64,000 bases of DNA, taken from assembly GCF_001708305.1 (NCBI RefSeq), contig NZ_CP016953.1:763501-827500 (forward strand), written 5' to 3'. Position 1 is the stretch's first letter. Every line of letters begins with the position of its first letter. Shown piece by piece: positions 18,359 through 28,579 of the stretch. The DNA is from Streptococcus himalayensis (GTDB taxonomy: Bacteria; Bacillota; Bacilli; Lactobacillales; Streptococcaceae). The notes under the pieces are model-generated. The model was not told the origin of the DNA. It did not search any database and saw nothing but the letters and a program-made list of their open reading frames with translations. Both the position numbers and the translations under genes were made by a program.

Positions 18359-20251
18359 ATGGTACGGTTACAAGATGATTTTTATGAAGCGATTAATGGT
18401 AGTTGGGCAGAAACAGCCGTTATTCCGAATGACAAGCCTGTAACAGGTGGTTTTATCGATTTGCATGATGAGATTGAGGACTTGATGCTGTCAACAACAG
18501 CCAAGTGGTTAAAAGGTGAAGAAGTGCCTGAAGACAGCGTGCTTCAAAACTTTATCAAATACCACCGCTTAGCAGCAGACCATGAAAAAAGAGAAGCACT
18601 TGGGATTACTCCAGCCCTTCCCTTAATTGAAGAGTACAAAAATCTCCAGTCTTTTGCAGACTTTGTGGAAAAAATGGCTGCATTTGAATTGGCTGGAAAA
18701 CCAAATGGTCTGCCGTTTGGCATTGCACCTGACTTCATGGATGCTAAGACCAATGTCCTATGGGCAGGTGAGCCAGGCACGATCTTACCAGATACGACCT
18801 ACTATGCAGAAGATCACCCACAAAAAGCAGAGTTATTGGCTCTTTGGCGTCAGTCAGAGACAGATGTGCTTCGCAAATTTGACTTTTCAGAGGAAGAAAT
18901 TACGGATTTATTAGATAAAGTGGAAGAGTTGGACGCGCGTGTGGCAAAAATCGTTCTTTCAAACGAAGACAAGGCGGAGTATTTCAAACTCTATCATCCC
19001 TATGCATTTACGGATTTTGCAGCACTTGTTCCAACGCTTCCGTTAGACAGTTTCTTTAGGCAGGTCATTGGTCAAGTCCCAGACAAGATTATTGTGGAAA
19101 ATCCTCGTTTCTGGGAAGTTGCCAAGGATTTTTACTGCGAAGAGAATTGGGAATATTTAAAAGCGAGCTTGCTTGTCAATGCAGTTGGTTCGGTAACAGC
19201 TTACGTGACAGATGAAATCAGGGTCTTGTCAGGAGCTTATGTGCGCGCCTTATCAGGTACGCCAGAGGCACAAAATAAGGAAAAAGCAGCTTTTTATTTG
19301 GCTCAAGCTCCGTTTGACCAAGCCTTGGGCTTATGGTATGCAGGAGAAAAATTCTCACCGGAAGCCAAAGCTGATGTGGAGCACAAGGTTGCTACCATGA
19401 TTGAGGTTTATAAAGAGCGTTTGGCAGCCAATGATTGGTTGACAGAAGAAACCAAGCGACAAGCCATTGTCAAACTTGGAGTCATCAAACCCTATATCGG
19501 TTACCCTGAGAAATTGCCAGAGCGATATTATGACAAGGTTATTGATGAGAATCTTTCTCTCCTTGAAAATGCCCAGTTCTTGAAAGAGTTATCTATCAAG
19601 TATTCATGGAGCAAATGGAATCAGCCTGTGGACGATAGTGAATGGGGTATGCCAGCCCACATGGTCAATGCCTACTACAGTCCACAGCAAAACAAAATCG
19701 TCTTTCCAGCAGCCATTTTACAAGCACCTTTCTATTCATTGGAGCAAACGTCCTCTGAAAACTATGGCGGAATTGGTGCAGTGATTGCCCACGAAATTTC
19801 GCATGCTTTTGATACCAATGGGGCTTCCTTTGATGAAAATGGGAGCTTGAAAAACTGGTGGACTGAGGAAGATTATGCAGCCTTCAAAGAAAAAACGCAA
19901 AAAGTCGTCGATCTTTTTGAGGGACAAGATTCTTATGGGGCTAAGGTGAATGGGAAATTGACAGTATCTGAAAATGTGGCAGACCTGGGCGGACTTGCCG
20001 CAGCACTCGAGGCTGCAAAACGCGATGAGGATTTCTCATCAGAAGAATTCTTCACTAACTGGGGGCGTATCTGGCGCATGAAGGCACGGACAGAGTATAT
20101 GCAGTTGTTGGCAAGTGTTGACGTTCACGGACCTGCTAAATTGCGTGTCAATCTCCAAGTACCAAACTTCGCAGAATTCTTTGAAACCTTTGAAGTGACA
20201 GAAGAAGACCGCATGTGGCGTAAACCAGAAGACCGCGTGGTTATTTGGTAA
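18359..20251 (+). CDS. pepO: M13-family neutral endopeptidase PepO
   Basis: Zinc endopeptidase of the neprilysin family, cutting peptides up to about 30 residues. It carries the HEISH zinc motif (HExxH, near residue 478) in GAVIAHEISHAFDTNGASFDENG and the third ligand in ENVADLGGLAAAL near residue 540. The 630-residue length and MVRLQDDFYEAINGSWAETA opening match streptococcal PepO. No classical signal peptide is seen, though PepO is reported at the cell surface of other streptococci. Divergent from the sca operon, with AAAGAGGTAACAC before the ATG. Confidence 0.95.
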   Translation: MVRLQDDFYEAINGSWAETAVIPNDKPVTGGFIDLHDEIEDLMLSTTAKWLKGEEVPEDSVLQNFIKYHRLAADHEKREALGITPALPLIEEYKNLQSFADFVEKMAAFELAGKPNGLPFGIAPDFMDAKTNVLWAGEPGTILPDTTYYAEDHPQKAELLALWRQSETDVLRKFDFSEEEITDLLDKVEELDARVAKIVLSNEDKAEYFKLYHPYAFTDFAALVPTLPLDSFFRQVIGQVPDKIIVENPRFWEVAKDFYCEENWEYLKASLLVNAVGSVTAYVTDEIRVLSGAYVRALSGTPEAQNKEKAAFYLAQAPFDQALGLWYAGEKFSPEAKADVEHKVATMIEVYKERLAANDWLTEETKRQAIVKLGVIKPYIGYPEKLPERYYDKVIDENLSLLENAQFLKELSIKYSWSKWNQPVDDSEWGMPAHMVNAYYSPQQNKIVFPAAILQAPFYSLEQTSSENYGGIGAVIAHEISHAFDTNGASFDENGSLKNWWTEEDYAAFKEKTQKVVDLFEGQDSYGAKVNGKLTVSENVADLGGLAAALEAAKRDEDFSSEEFFTNWGRIWRMKARTEYMQLLASVDVHGPAKLRVNLQVPNFAEFFETFEVTEEDRMWRKPEDRVVIW

Positions 20252-20274
20252 AAACATCTTTAAATAGCAAAAAT

Positions 20275-20317
20275 GCATACAATCAAGTTCTAGAAGACAC
20301 TGATTGTATGCGTTTTT
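20275..20317 (+). terminator. Terminator between pepO and the convergent small membrane gene
   Basis: GCATACAATCA pairs with TGATTGTATGC around a 15-nt loop, followed by GTTTTTAC. Confidence 0.85.
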
Positions 20318-20326
20318 ACTATTTGC

Positions 20327-20671
20327 CTAGCTTCGTTTTAGATAGAGATAATTTCCCAGAGCAAGTAAGCTCAATGCGAGACTGGACAGGAAATAAATGA
20401 GTGGGGTTGGCTGAATGGGTTCTGCTGAGATGACGTCCCAAATTGGCTCTAAAATGAAAATCAGGCTGATAGCGATGAAGAAACGATAGCGGAGCTTGGT
20501 TTTCATTTTGCGGTTGAGAACTAGCGGAAAAGTAAAGAAATTAACGAAAGGTGAGAAATGCAAGGTTGGCTGTATATGTGGAAAGATGAGCATGGTTAGG
20601 GCAAGAGCTCCACATAACAAGGCGTTTAGCAGGCAGAAGTGTTCCCAATAGTAAAACAATTCTTTTTTCAT
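20327..20671 (-). CDS. Small membrane protein, unknown function
   Basis: A 114-residue protein with three or four hydrophobic stretches (HFCLLNALLCGALALTMLIF, FFIAISLIFILEPIWDVI, LIYFLSSLALSLLALGNYLYL), so probably an integral membrane protein with a short basic C-terminus. AAGGAG lies 9 nt before the ATG at 20671, which supports real translation. It stands alone between pepO and leuS in the opposite direction. I do not recognise a family. Confidence 0.65.
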   Translation of the reverse strand: MKKELFYYWEHFCLLNALLCGALALTMLIFPHIQPTLHFSPFVNFFTFPLVLNRKMKTKLRYRFFIAISLIFILEPIWDVISAEPIQPTPLIYFLSSLALSLLALGNYLYLKRS

Positions 20672-20915
20672 GGTGATAGTCTCCTTGGCTTTTAAAAGTA
20701 GCTACTGGCTAGAAAAGTAAAGGTTGAGATGTCGGTGAGAGGAGATGGTAGTCAACGTGGCCGGGCAACTTTATAGCAGGACACTTTTCTCTTTAGTATA
20801 TCGCTTTCAAGAGTGGAAATCAAGAAAATCCTGAATTTTATCTCTCGTCTCCTATCGCAAATGCTCTACAAAATGGTATAATAGGAATATCATACAAAAT
20901 TGGAGAGAAATAGCT

Positions 20916-23417
20916 ATGAGTTTTTACAATCATGGAGCGATTGAGCCTAAGTGGCAAAAATACTGGGCAGAACACCATACCTTTAAGACAGGTACAGATA
21001 AAGAAAAACCAAATTTCTATGCCCTTGATATGTTTCCGTATCCGAGTGGAGCTGGTCTTCACGTTGGCCACCCAGAAGGCTATACAGCCACAGACATTTT
21101 AAGCCGCTATAAGCGTGCCCAAGGCTACAATGTCCTTCACCCAATGGGGTGGGATGCTTTCGGTCTACCTGCTGAGCAATACGCTATGGATACAGGAAAT
21201 GATCCAGCAGAATTTACGGCACAAAATATTGCCAATTTCAAACGCCAAATCAATGCGCTTGGCTTTTCCTACGATTGGGATCGTGAGGTCAATACAACAG
21301 ATCCAGGTTACTACAAGTGGACCCAATGGATTTTCACGAAATTGTACGAAAAAGGCTTGGCTTACGAGGCTGAAGTGCCTGTTAACTGGGTTGAAGAGTT
21401 GGGAACGGCTATTGCCAATGAAGAAGTCTTGCCTGATGGGACTTCTGAGCGTGGGGGCTATCCTGTCGTTCGAAAACCCATGCGCCAATGGATGCTAAAA
21501 ATTACAGCCTATGCAGAGCGCCTTTTGACCGACTTGGAAGATTTGGACTGGCCAGAGTCCATTAAAGATATGCAGCGTAACTGGATTGGAAAATCAACAG
21601 GAGCAAATGTGACCTTTACCATTAAAGGTACGGATCAGACTTTCACTGTCTTTACCACTCGTCCAGATACTCTTTTTGGTGCAACCTTTGCGGTTCTTGC
21701 ACCTGAGCATGAACTGGTAGACCTGATTACGACAGCTGAACAGGCTCCAGTCGTTGCAGACTACAAGCACCAAGCAAGTCTCAAATCAGACCTTGCTCGG
21801 ACGGATCTTGCCAAAGAAAAAACAGGTGTCTGGACAGGTGCCTATGCGATCAATCCAGTCAATGGTCAAGAAATTCCAATCTGGATTGCGGACTATGTGC
21901 TAGCCAGCTATGGGACAGGTGCGGTGATGGCAGTACCTGCGCATGATAGTCGTGACTGGGAATTTGCCAAAACCTTTGGATTGCCGATTGTAGCAGTCAT
22001 TGAAGGTGGGGATGTCACAGAAGCTGCCTATACAGAAGACGGTCTACACCTCAATTCTGATTTTCTGAATGGATTGAATAAGGCAGAAGCGATTGAAAAA
22101 ATCGTTTCTTGGCTAGAAGAAGCAGGTGTTGGTGAGGAAAAAGTGACCTATCGCTTGCGAGACTGGCTCTTTAGTCGTCAGCGTTACTGGGGAGAGCCAA
22201 TTCCGATTATTCATTGGGAAGATGGAACGTCAACAGCTATTCCAGAAAGTGACTTGCCACTTGTCTTGCCAAAAACAAGCGACATTAAGCCGTCTGGTAC
22301 AGGAGAAAGTCCACTTGCTAACTTGACAGATTGGCTTGAAGTAGTACGTGAAGATGGTGTTAAAGGCCGTCGTGAGACCAATACCATGCCGCAATGGGCA
22401 GGTTCAAGCTGGTATTACCTCCGCTACATTGATCCGCACAATACAGAAAAACTGGCAGATGAAGACTTGCTAAAGGCTTGGTTGCCAGTAGATATCTATA
22501 TTGGTGGTGCAGAGCATGCAGTGCTTCACCTCCTCTACGCACGTTTTTGGCATAAATTCCTCTATGACCTTGGTGTCGTACCAACCAAGGAGCCGTTCCA
22601 AAAGCTCTTTAACCAAGGGATGATTTTAGGAACAAGCTACCGAGATGGTCGTGGAGCTCTTGTGGCGACTGATAAGGTGGAAAAACGGGACGGTTCATTC
22701 TTCAACATTGAAACAGGAGAAGAACTGGAACAAGCTCCTGCCAAGATGTCTAAATCCCTCAAAAACGTTGTCAATCCAGATGACGTGGTGGCACAATATG
22801 GAGCCGATACCCTTCGTGTCTATGAAATGTTTATGGGACCGCTTGACGCTTCGATTGCTTGGAGTGAAGAAGGCTTAGAAGGCAGTCGGAAATTCCTTGA
22901 CCGTGTCTACCGCCTGCTAACTTCAAAAGATATTGTAGCAGAAAATAATGGCAACTTGGACAAGGTTTACCATGAAACGGTGAAAGCCGTGACCGAGCAG
23001 ATTGAGACTCTCAAGTTTAATACGGCGATTGCCCAACTCATGATTTTTGTCAATAGTGCCAACAAAGAAGAAACACTCTATGTGGATTATGCAAAAGGCT
23101 TTGTTCAATTAATCGCTCCATTTGCACCGCATTTGGCAGAAGAACTGTGGCAGATTTTAACTGGCTCCAATGAGGGCATTTCCTATGTGCCATGGCCAGT
23201 TTATGACGAGGCCTTCCTAGTGGAAGATGAGATTGAAATCGTTGTCCAAATCAAAGGCAAGGTTCGTGCCAAATTAGTGGTTGCCAAAGACCTCTCTCGT
23301 GAGAAATTGGAAGCAGCAGCCCTAGCAGATGAAAAAATCCAAGCAGAAATTGCTGGCAAGGACATCGCAAAAGTCATTGCCGTACCAAATAAATTAGTCA
23401 ATATCGTTGTAAAATAG
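20916..23417 (+). CDS. leuS: Leucyl-tRNA synthetase
   Basis: Class I synthetase charging tRNA-Leu. It shows [22 protein letters not shown] (HIGH motif HVGH, about residue 49), the editing CP1 domain with [19 protein letters not shown] (about 248-266), and the KMSKS motif in [17 protein letters not shown] (about residue 611). At 833 residues it is full length. TGGTATAAT near 20874-20882 serves as an extended -10, and TTGGAGAGAAATAGCT precedes the ATG. The 240-bp upstream region shows no convincing T-box. A terminator follows. Confidence 0.97.
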   Translation: MSFYNHGAIEPKWQKYWAEHHTFKTGTDKEKPNFYALDMFPYPSGAGLHVGHPEGYTATDILSRYKRAQGYNVLHPMGWDAFGLPAEQYAMDTGNDPAEFTAQNIANFKRQINALGFSYDWDREVNTTDPGYYKWTQWIFTKLYEKGLAYEAEVPVNWVEELGTAIANEEVLPDGTSERGGYPVVRKPMRQWMLKITAYAERLLTDLEDLDWPESIKDMQRNWIGKSTGANVTFTIKGTDQTFTVFTTRPDTLFGATFAVLAPEHELVDLITTAEQAPVVADYKHQASLKSDLARTDLAKEKTGVWTGAYAINPVNGQEIPIWIADYVLASYGTGAVMAVPAHDSRDWEFAKTFGLPIVAVIEGGDVTEAAYTEDGLHLNSDFLNGLNKAEAIEKIVSWLEEAGVGEEKVTYRLRDWLFSRQRYWGEPIPIIHWEDGTSTAIPESDLPLVLPKTSDIKPSGTGESPLANLTDWLEVVREDGVKGRRETNTMPQWAGSSWYYLRYIDPHNTEKLADEDLLKAWLPVDIYIGGAEHAVLHLLYARFWHKFLYDLGVVPTKEPFQKLFNQGMILGTSYRDGRGALVATDKVEKRDGSFFNIETGEELEQAPAKMSKSLKNVVNPDDVVAQYGADTLRVYEMFMGPLDASIAWSEEGLEGSRKFLDRVYRLLTSKDIVAENNGNLDKVYHETVKAVTEQIETLKFNTAIAQLMIFVNSANKEETLYVDYAKGFVQLIAPFAPHLAEELWQILTGSNEGISYVPWPVYDEAFLVEDEIEIVVQIKGKVRAKLVVAKDLSREKLEAAALADEKIQAEIAGKDIAKVIAVPNKLVNIVVK

Positions 23418-23427
23418 AACACAGAAT

Positions 23428-23452
23428 CGCCTTGCTATGCAGGGCGGTTTTT
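23428..23452 (+). terminator. Terminator of leuS
   Basis: CGCCTTGC and GCAGGGCG pair (one T-G) around TAT, followed by G and five Ts. Confidence 0.85.
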
Positions 23453-23533
23453 GCTAGAATTTCAAAGTCATTTTTCGTCAATCTAAGGAAAATCTAATTT
23501 TTGTAAAATTTTCTAACAATTCTCAGAAAACAC

Positions 23534-23562
23534 TTTACAAGAAATCAATAGTAATATATAAT
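23534..23562 (+). promoter_or_regulatory. Promoter of the importer-deacylase operon
   Basis: TTTACA (23534-23539) and TATAAT (23557-23562) with a 17-bp spacer; the start codon lies about 25 bp further. No obvious operator palindrome is seen. Confidence 0.75.
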
Positions 23563-23580
23563 AAATATGTTATAGGAGGA

Positions 23581-25125
23581 ATGAACATGAAAAAAACATG
23601 GTTAGTAGCTGTTTCGGCATTGATGTTGACCGCTTGTGTCAATCCTAAAGGAACCCAGACAGCTCCAGATGCGGCTGGTCAAAAAGGCAGTGAAAAAGTA
23701 ACGCTTGGGTACAACCTATTACCTGCAAACCTAGACCCTGCTGCGGATTACAATGGTTGGTTTACCATTCGCTTTGGCTCAGGGGAGACCTTGTTTAGAT
23801 TAAATGATGATTTGGAACCAGAACCTTGGCTTGCAAAGTCTATTGAGCAAACCAGTCCGCTAGAGTGGGTTGTCACCTTAAAAGATAAGATTACCTTCCA
23901 AAATGGGGTGGCTCTAACTGGAGAAAAGGTCAAGGCTTCTTTGGAGCGCTTATTGGCAGAAAATGAGCGTGCAAAAGGAGACATGCCGATTGAAAGCATA
24001 ACAGCGACGGACAACCAAGTTCGGATCAAAACAACTCAGGAAGTACCGATTATGGCCAATCTTTTGTCAGAGCCTTATGCAGCGATTGTCGATACCACAG
24101 GTAAGTCAGACAGCGAAAAGGCCTTGGTGGGAACAGGTCCATACGCCGTGACAAAATTTACAGCAGAAAGCGGTGTTGAGTTAAAAGCCTATGATGGTTA
24201 CTGGAACGGCAAACCAAAAACGCCAGCACTTTCTGTCAAGTATTTTGCTGACGCTAATGCCTTGTCCTTGGCTCTTCAGTCAAAAGAAATTGATGTGGCT
24301 TATGGCGTTGCTTATGCAAATCTAGCTTCTTACCGCTCCAACACAGATTACAAGATTTCAGAAGTAGGTGGAACGCGTTTTGTCAACTTGATGTATAACT
24401 TTGACAAGCCGTTGATTGCTGATAAGGCCTTCCGTCAAGCCTTGGATACCTTAGTAGATAAGGAAACCTATACAAAATCCCTCTTTGCAGGCTCAGCAGA
24501 AGTGGCGAAAAGTGCCTTTACGGAAAATCTAGATTTTGCTATTCATTCAAGCGTCCACGAATACAATGTTGAAAAAGCAAAACAATTGCTGGATGAGGCT
24601 GGCTACAAAGACACTAATCATGATGGTTTAAGGGATAAGGATGGCAAGAATATCCAATTGGAATTGCTGTCTTATAACCGCCTAGCAGAAATTCCATTAG
24701 CCATGCAGGCCTTGCAACAACAATTAAAAGAAGTTGGTATTGATTCTACCGTTAAAACCGTTGAAAAGATTGCACCAGCCTTGAAGGAAAATACCTATGA
24801 TATTTCCCCATATACCATGGTTGGGGCTCCGATTGGAGATGCCTATGCGTACTTTGCAGGCTCTGTAGCTTCAGATGGTGTGGTCAATCTGGGCCATTAT
24901 AAAAATGCAGAAGTCGATGCAAAAATCAAGGAATTGGCGACAACAGTCGGCGCTGAAAAAAGAAATGAGCTCAGCAAAGAAATCGAAACACTGTTAGATA
25001 AGGACTATGTCTTTACCTATATCGGTCACTTTAAGGTAGCCTTGATTATGGACAAGAATGTCAAGGGAATTGCTTCTCATCCGACAGACTATTACCATGT
25101 GACCAATGAAATCGCAAAGGATTAA
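23581..25125 (+). CDS. Substrate-binding lipoprotein of a NikA/CntA-like ABC importer
   Basis: Extracellular solute-binding protein family 5 (peptide/nickel class), 514 residues. The signal peptide ends in the lipobox LTAC (about residues 16-19), so it is lipid-anchored outside the membrane. Typical segments are FRLNDDLEPEPWLAKSIE, GTGPYAVTKF and the RQALDTLVDKETYTKSLF block. The length is close to NikA (about 524). Either ATG 23581 or ATG 23587 could be the start; TATAGGAGG favours the second slightly. It heads a compact six-gene operon. The substrate may be a metal-ligand complex or a peptide; sequence alone does not decide. Confidence 0.85.
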   Translation: MNMKKTWLVAVSALMLTACVNPKGTQTAPDAAGQKGSEKVTLGYNLLPANLDPAADYNGWFTIRFGSGETLFRLNDDLEPEPWLAKSIEQTSPLEWVVTLKDKITFQNGVALTGEKVKASLERLLAENERAKGDMPIESITATDNQVRIKTTQEVPIMANLLSEPYAAIVDTTGKSDSEKALVGTGPYAVTKFTAESGVELKAYDGYWNGKPKTPALSVKYFADANALSLALQSKEIDVAYGVAYANLASYRSNTDYKISEVGGTRFVNLMYNFDKPLIADKAFRQALDTLVDKETYTKSLFAGSAEVAKSAFTENLDFAIHSSVHEYNVEKAKQLLDEAGYKDTNHDGLRDKDGKNIQLELLSYNRLAEIPLAMQALQQQLKEVGIDSTVKTVEKIAPALKENTYDISPYTMVGAPIGDAYAYFAGSVASDGVVNLGHYKNAEVDAKIKELATTVGAEKRNELSKEIETLLDKDYVFTYIGHFKVALIMDKNVKGIASHPTDYYHVTNEIAKD

Positions 25126-25128
25126 AGC

Positions 25129-25911
25129 ATGTTAAGGATTGAAAATATCAGTATTCAATCTCCGCAAAAAACGATTTTAAACCGAGTGTCTCTCTCTCTT
25201 TCCGAGAGAGAGTCTCTTTCTATCGTAGGAGAAAGTGGGAGCGGGAAGTCGACCTTGCTAAAAAGCCTTTTAGGCTTTCCTTTTGGCGATTTGGAACAGA
25301 CTTCGGGGCATATTTTCTTTGAAGGTCAGGAAATTCAGGTTCAAAAAAGGCGACAGGAACTTCCTTTTATCGGTACAGAAGTAGCTTGGGTCAGCCAGCA
25401 TGCTAATCTCAGTTTTAATCCACGACGAAAAATCAAAGCTCATTACCGAGACTTAATCAAGAGCTATGCCAAAAAAGGGAAAGCATTGAGAAGTTTGGAG
25501 GAATGTTTGCGTCTGGTAGAATTCAAGAATCCTGAGAGGATTATCGATAAATATCCCTTCGAATTAAGCGGAGGAATGATGCAACGTGTCAGCATTGCCC
25601 TTGCCCTTGTTGCCCATCCAAGGCTGATTGTGGCTGATGAGCCGATGAGCTCTTTGGATGTTGTGAGTAAGCACGAGTTAACTCAGTTGTTCAAGCATTT
25701 GCGGGAAACAGAGGAAATCGCCTTTCTTTTTACAACGCACGATATCAGTTTAGCTTATGAGCTGTCAGACCGTATCCTTGTCATGAAGAGTGGGGAGTTT
25801 GTTGAAACAGGGGCTACCAGAGAGGTATTACGAGCACCAAGTCATCCCTATACCAAGCAACTCCTGCGTGCTGTTCCAAGATTAGAAAAGGAAAAGAGGT
25901 TGTATGAGTAG
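25129..25911 (+). CDS. ABC importer ATPase 1 (NikD-like)
   Basis: ATPase of 260 residues. Walker A is VGESGSGKST, the signature ELSGGMMQRVSIALAL and Walker B LIVADEPMSSLDVV, with the switch His in FTTHDIS. It has the C-terminal HPYTKQLLRAVPRL extension typical of peptide/nickel transporters. It is short like NikD (about 254) rather than OppD (about 350). It starts 3 bp after the binding-protein gene and overlaps the next ATPase by 8 bp. Confidence 0.9.
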   Translation: MLRIENISIQSPQKTILNRVSLSLSERESLSIVGESGSGKSTLLKSLLGFPFGDLEQTSGHIFFEGQEIQVQKRRQELPFIGTEVAWVSQHANLSFNPRRKIKAHYRDLIKSYAKKGKALRSLEECLRLVEFKNPERIIDKYPFELSGGMMQRVSIALALVAHPRLIVADEPMSSLDVVSKHELTQLFKHLRETEEIAFLFTTHDISLAYELSDRILVMKSGEFVETGATREVLRAPSHPYTKQLLRAVPRLEKEKRLYE

Positions 25912-26659
25912 TGTATTATCGTGCCAAGGATTGGCTCATGCTTATAGTCGATCTGTTGGTGTATCTGGAGTTTCGTTTGAGTTGGAAAAGCAGACAGCTC
26001 TTGGGATTGTAGGCGAAAGTGGAAGTGGGAAGAGTACGATTGCCCATACCATTTGTCGCTTTTTAGACCTAGAGAGCGGAGAGGTTTTGCTAGATGGAAA
26101 GAATATTGAAGAGTATTCTTTAAAGGATTATTACAAGCGAATTCAGTATATTCCCCAACATCCTCAGCTATTTTTTCATCCCAAACGGACGATTTACCAA
26201 AGTTTGGAAGAGGTCTTGCTCAATTTTGGATTGGCTGAAAAATCATCTTGTGACAGTTTGATTCGTGAGAGTTTGGAGTCTGTTGGTTTAACGCGTGCTC
26301 ACGGTGACTTGTTTCCCTTGCAATTAAGTGGTGGTGAATGCCAGCGTGCTAGCATTGCCCGTGCCTTATTGGTTGAACCAGAGATTTTGGTCTGCGATGA
26401 GATTACCAGTGCCTTAGATGTGACGGTTCAGGCGGAAGTCATGGAATTGCTTGAAAAAATCAAGCAGGAGCGAGAAACGACTTTTCTCTTTATTTCGCAT
26501 GATATCGCCTTGGTTCACGCTTTTTGCGAGTATTCTCTGGTCTTAAAGGACGGTCGTGTCATCGAGCAAGGAGAAACTTCTCATCTAGTGGAGCATCCAC
26601 AGGCGGACTATACAGCCCTTTTGGTCAATCAATACAAATCATTTGAATATAATCAATAG
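25904..26659 (+). CDS. ABC importer ATPase 2 (NikE-like)
   Basis: ATPase of 251 residues. Walker A is VGESGSGKST, the signature LSGGECQRASIARAL and Walker B ILVCDEITSALDVT; the switch His is in FISHDIA. Note Ile in place of the usual Pro after the catalytic Glu. Its size again suits NikE. It overlaps ATPase 1 at its start and is followed within 8 bp by the deacylase gene. The two ATPases presumably form the heterodimer that drives this importer. Confidence 0.9.
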   Translation: MSSVLSCQGLAHAYSRSVGVSGVSFELEKQTALGIVGESGSGKSTIAHTICRFLDLESGEVLLDGKNIEEYSLKDYYKRIQYIPQHPQLFFHPKRTIYQSLEEVLLNFGLAEKSSCDSLIRESLESVGLTRAHGDLFPLQLSGGECQRASIARALLVEPEILVCDEITSALDVTVQAEVMELLEKIKQERETTFLFISHDIALVHAFCEYSLVLKDGRVIEQGETSHLVEHPQADYTALLVNQYKSFEYNQ

Positions 26660-26666
26660 GAAAAAT

Positions 26667-27638
26667 ATGACGACACTCAAAAAGATAATCGAGAAGATGA
26701 CGCCTTACTCCTCTTACCAAGGAGAGTTACAGGTTTCCCAAGACGTTAGTCTTCCCTTTACCCTTTTGAAGGGAGCCAGTTTACATCCTTTCGTGACCCT
26801 GACAGCTGCTGTTCATGGCAGTGAGTATGTAGGTGTACGCGTGCTGATGGATTTAGTCGAGGAGATAGATCTTCTGTCGTTACAGGGAACTCTCTGCCTC
26901 GTTCATGCGGTCAATCCAAGTGGATTTTGGGCTCGCAGTCCCTATCTCGTTCCGGAGGATCAAATCGATCTGAACCGCATTTTTCAGGATGATCAGACGA
27001 GCGATACCTTGAGTTATCGCATCAAGAAAGTTCTGCAAGAGGAGGTCTTTTCACTGACGGATGCTCTCCTTGATTTACACGGTGGTAATGCCTTGGAAAA
27101 TCTAGTGCCCCATGTTTATTATTCGACCTTAGCCTTAGAGGAAGTGGTGGAAAAGTCAAAAAATATGGCGCTAGCAAGTGGCATTCCCATTCTCTACGCT
27201 TCTAGGGCGCGTGGAGGTTTGTATCAATCTGCTGCCATAGATTATGGTATTCCGAGTATTATTCTGGAGCAGGGTGAGCTTGGGCTCTGCCCAAAAAGCG
27301 ACGTTATAGCGATGAAAACCGCAGTTTATGGGGTATTACATTATCTATGGATGGGGGAACTTCCGCAAGTGAAGGCTCAGCTATTTGAAGAGTCCTATAC
27401 CCTTTACAGTAGCTATCAAGGCTGCTGGTTCTCCTTTATAAAAGCAGGCGATGTTGTCGGTTGTGGGCAGAAACTGGGAGAAATCCGGTCTATATATGGA
27501 GAACTGTTGGAAGAAGTAGTGGCTCCATCTGCAGGTCTGGTCTTGTACCAGAAGGTAGTTGTCGCAGTGGAAGCAAAAGAACAGCTCATGTTTGTTGTTC
27601 ATACAGGAAAGGAAGCGATATGCGAAGAGGAATTATGA
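26667..27638 (+). CDS. AstE/aspartoacylase-type zinc deacylase inside the importer operon
   Basis: M14-like metallohydrolase of the succinylglutamate desuccinylase/aspartoacylase family, 323 residues. Zinc ligands are seen as H and E in AVHGSEYVG (about residue 54) and H in LLDLHGGNA (about 142). The substrate Arg region DLNRIF and the catalytic Glu in ILEQGELG (about 206) are also present. A C-terminal small beta-domain (residues 240-323) reads like the lipoyl-like tail of this family. The start at 26667 has AGGAAAAAT upstream; the frame is open 24 bp further but without a site. It sits between the ATPase and permease genes and overlaps the first permease gene, so it is surely co-expressed. 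Expected reaction: removal of an acyl group from an amino-acid-like ligand; the real substrate is unknown. Confidence 0.82.
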   Translation: MTTLKKIIEKMTPYSSYQGELQVSQDVSLPFTLLKGASLHPFVTLTAAVHGSEYVGVRVLMDLVEEIDLLSLQGTLCLVHAVNPSGFWARSPYLVPEDQIDLNRIFQDDQTSDTLSYRIKKVLQEEVFSLTDALLDLHGGNALENLVPHVYYSTLALEEVVEKSKNMALASGIPILYASRARGGLYQSAAIDYGIPSIILEQGELGLCPKSDVIAMKTAVYGVLHYLWMGELPQVKAQLFEESYTLYSSYQGCWFSFIKAGDVVGCGQKLGEIRSIYGELLEEVVAPSAGLVLYQKVVVAVEAKEQLMFVVHTGKEAICEEEL

Positions 27639-28579
27639 AAGCTGTTTTGCAATTTCTGATGATTTTGCTGTGTGTCAGTTTTATTTCATTTTTATTTATC
27701 TATCTAGCTCCGGGAGATCCGGCAGAGAGCATTTTATCGGCGCAGGGAATTCCTTACACAAAGGAATTATTGGCTCTAAAACGGGAGGAATTTGGTTTTA
27801 ATCAGCCCTTTCTTGTCCAATACTGGAATTGGCTCGTCAAGATTCTCAGAGGGGATTTTGGGGTGACCTATAATTCTGGGGCTCCTGTATGGGATCAGCT
27901 GGTTTTTTACTTCCCTAATTCTGTTTACTTAGCGATCTATGTTTTGTTGACAACCTTGGGAATTTCCCTCCCCCTTTCCTTGTTAGCTGCCTACTATGAG
28001 GAATCTCGCTTGGATCGGATGATTTTAGGAATTACAGGCTTTGTGAATGCGATTCCCAATTTTGTTATCGGGATTTTATTGATTATTTTCTTTTCGGTGC
28101 AGCTAAATTGGTTGCCTGTTCAAGCGACAGCCAATGAATGGGGGCTTGTTTTGCCAGTGCTAACCCTGAGTTTAACCATGTCCACTCGCTATATTCCTCA
28201 AATTCGGACTTATTTTATTGATGAATTTCATTCACCAGCTATCGAAGGGGCTAGAGGAAGGGGCATTCCGGAGTGGCGCTTGATTGCCTATGATGTGATG
28301 GGAAATGCTTCGCCTTTTATCTTCACTTTGATTAGTCTGTCGCTCGGCTCTTTGCTTGGTGGGGTGGCCATTATTGAAAATCTTTTTTCTTGGCCTGGGA
28401 TTGGAAAAATGTTGATTGGTGCAGCAGGAAATCGGGATTTTCCTTTGATTCAGGGGGCGGTTCTCTTTATCACGGCAGGAGTTTTAACGGTTAATCTCCT
28501 CTTTCAAGTGATCATTGCTAGCTTGAATCCTCGGACCCGTAAGGAACTGCTTTTTGGATGGAAAAAGGAGGTGGACTAG
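27620..28579 (+). CDS. ABC importer permease 1 (NikB-like)
   Basis: Permease of 319 residues. An N-terminal segment FLMILLCVSFISFLFIYLAPGDPA is typical of DppB/NikB proteins, followed by RGDFGVTYNSGAPV and five more membrane segments. The conserved loop contains EGARGRGIPEWRLIAYDVMGNA (EAA-type motif that contacts the ATPase). Chosen start ATG 27620 has AAAGGAAG at good spacing; ATG 27635 is a second possibility. The longer open frame upstream to 27461 overlaps the deacylase gene and is not supported. The gene overlaps the deacylase by 19 bp. Confidence 0.88.
   Translation: MRRGIMKAVLQFLMILLCVSFISFLFIYLAPGDPAESILSAQGIPYTKELLALKREEFGFNQPFLVQYWNWLVKILRGDFGVTYNSGAPVWDQLVFYFPNSVYLAIYVLLTTLGISLPLSLLAAYYEESRLDRMILGITGFVNAIPNFVIGILLIIFFSVQLNWLPVQATANEWGLVLPVLTLSLTMSTRYIPQIRTYFIDEFHSPAIEGARGRGIPEWRLIAYDVMGNASPFIFTLISLSLGSLLGGVAIIENLFSWPGIGKMLIGAAGNRDFPLIQGAVLFITAGVLTVNLLFQVIIASLNPRTRKELLFGWKKEVD

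Noticed and set aside
20700..20820. Possible T-box leader upstream of leuS (GTGGCCGGGCAAC-like stretch)
   Set aside because: Match to the T-box core AGGGTGGNACCGCG is poor, no terminator follows, and the leuS promoter lies downstream of it.
27461..27619. N-terminal extension of permease 1 (WAETGRNPVYIW...)
   Set aside because: Lies wholly within the deacylase gene, reads unlike any permease N-terminus and has no membrane character; start set at 27620.
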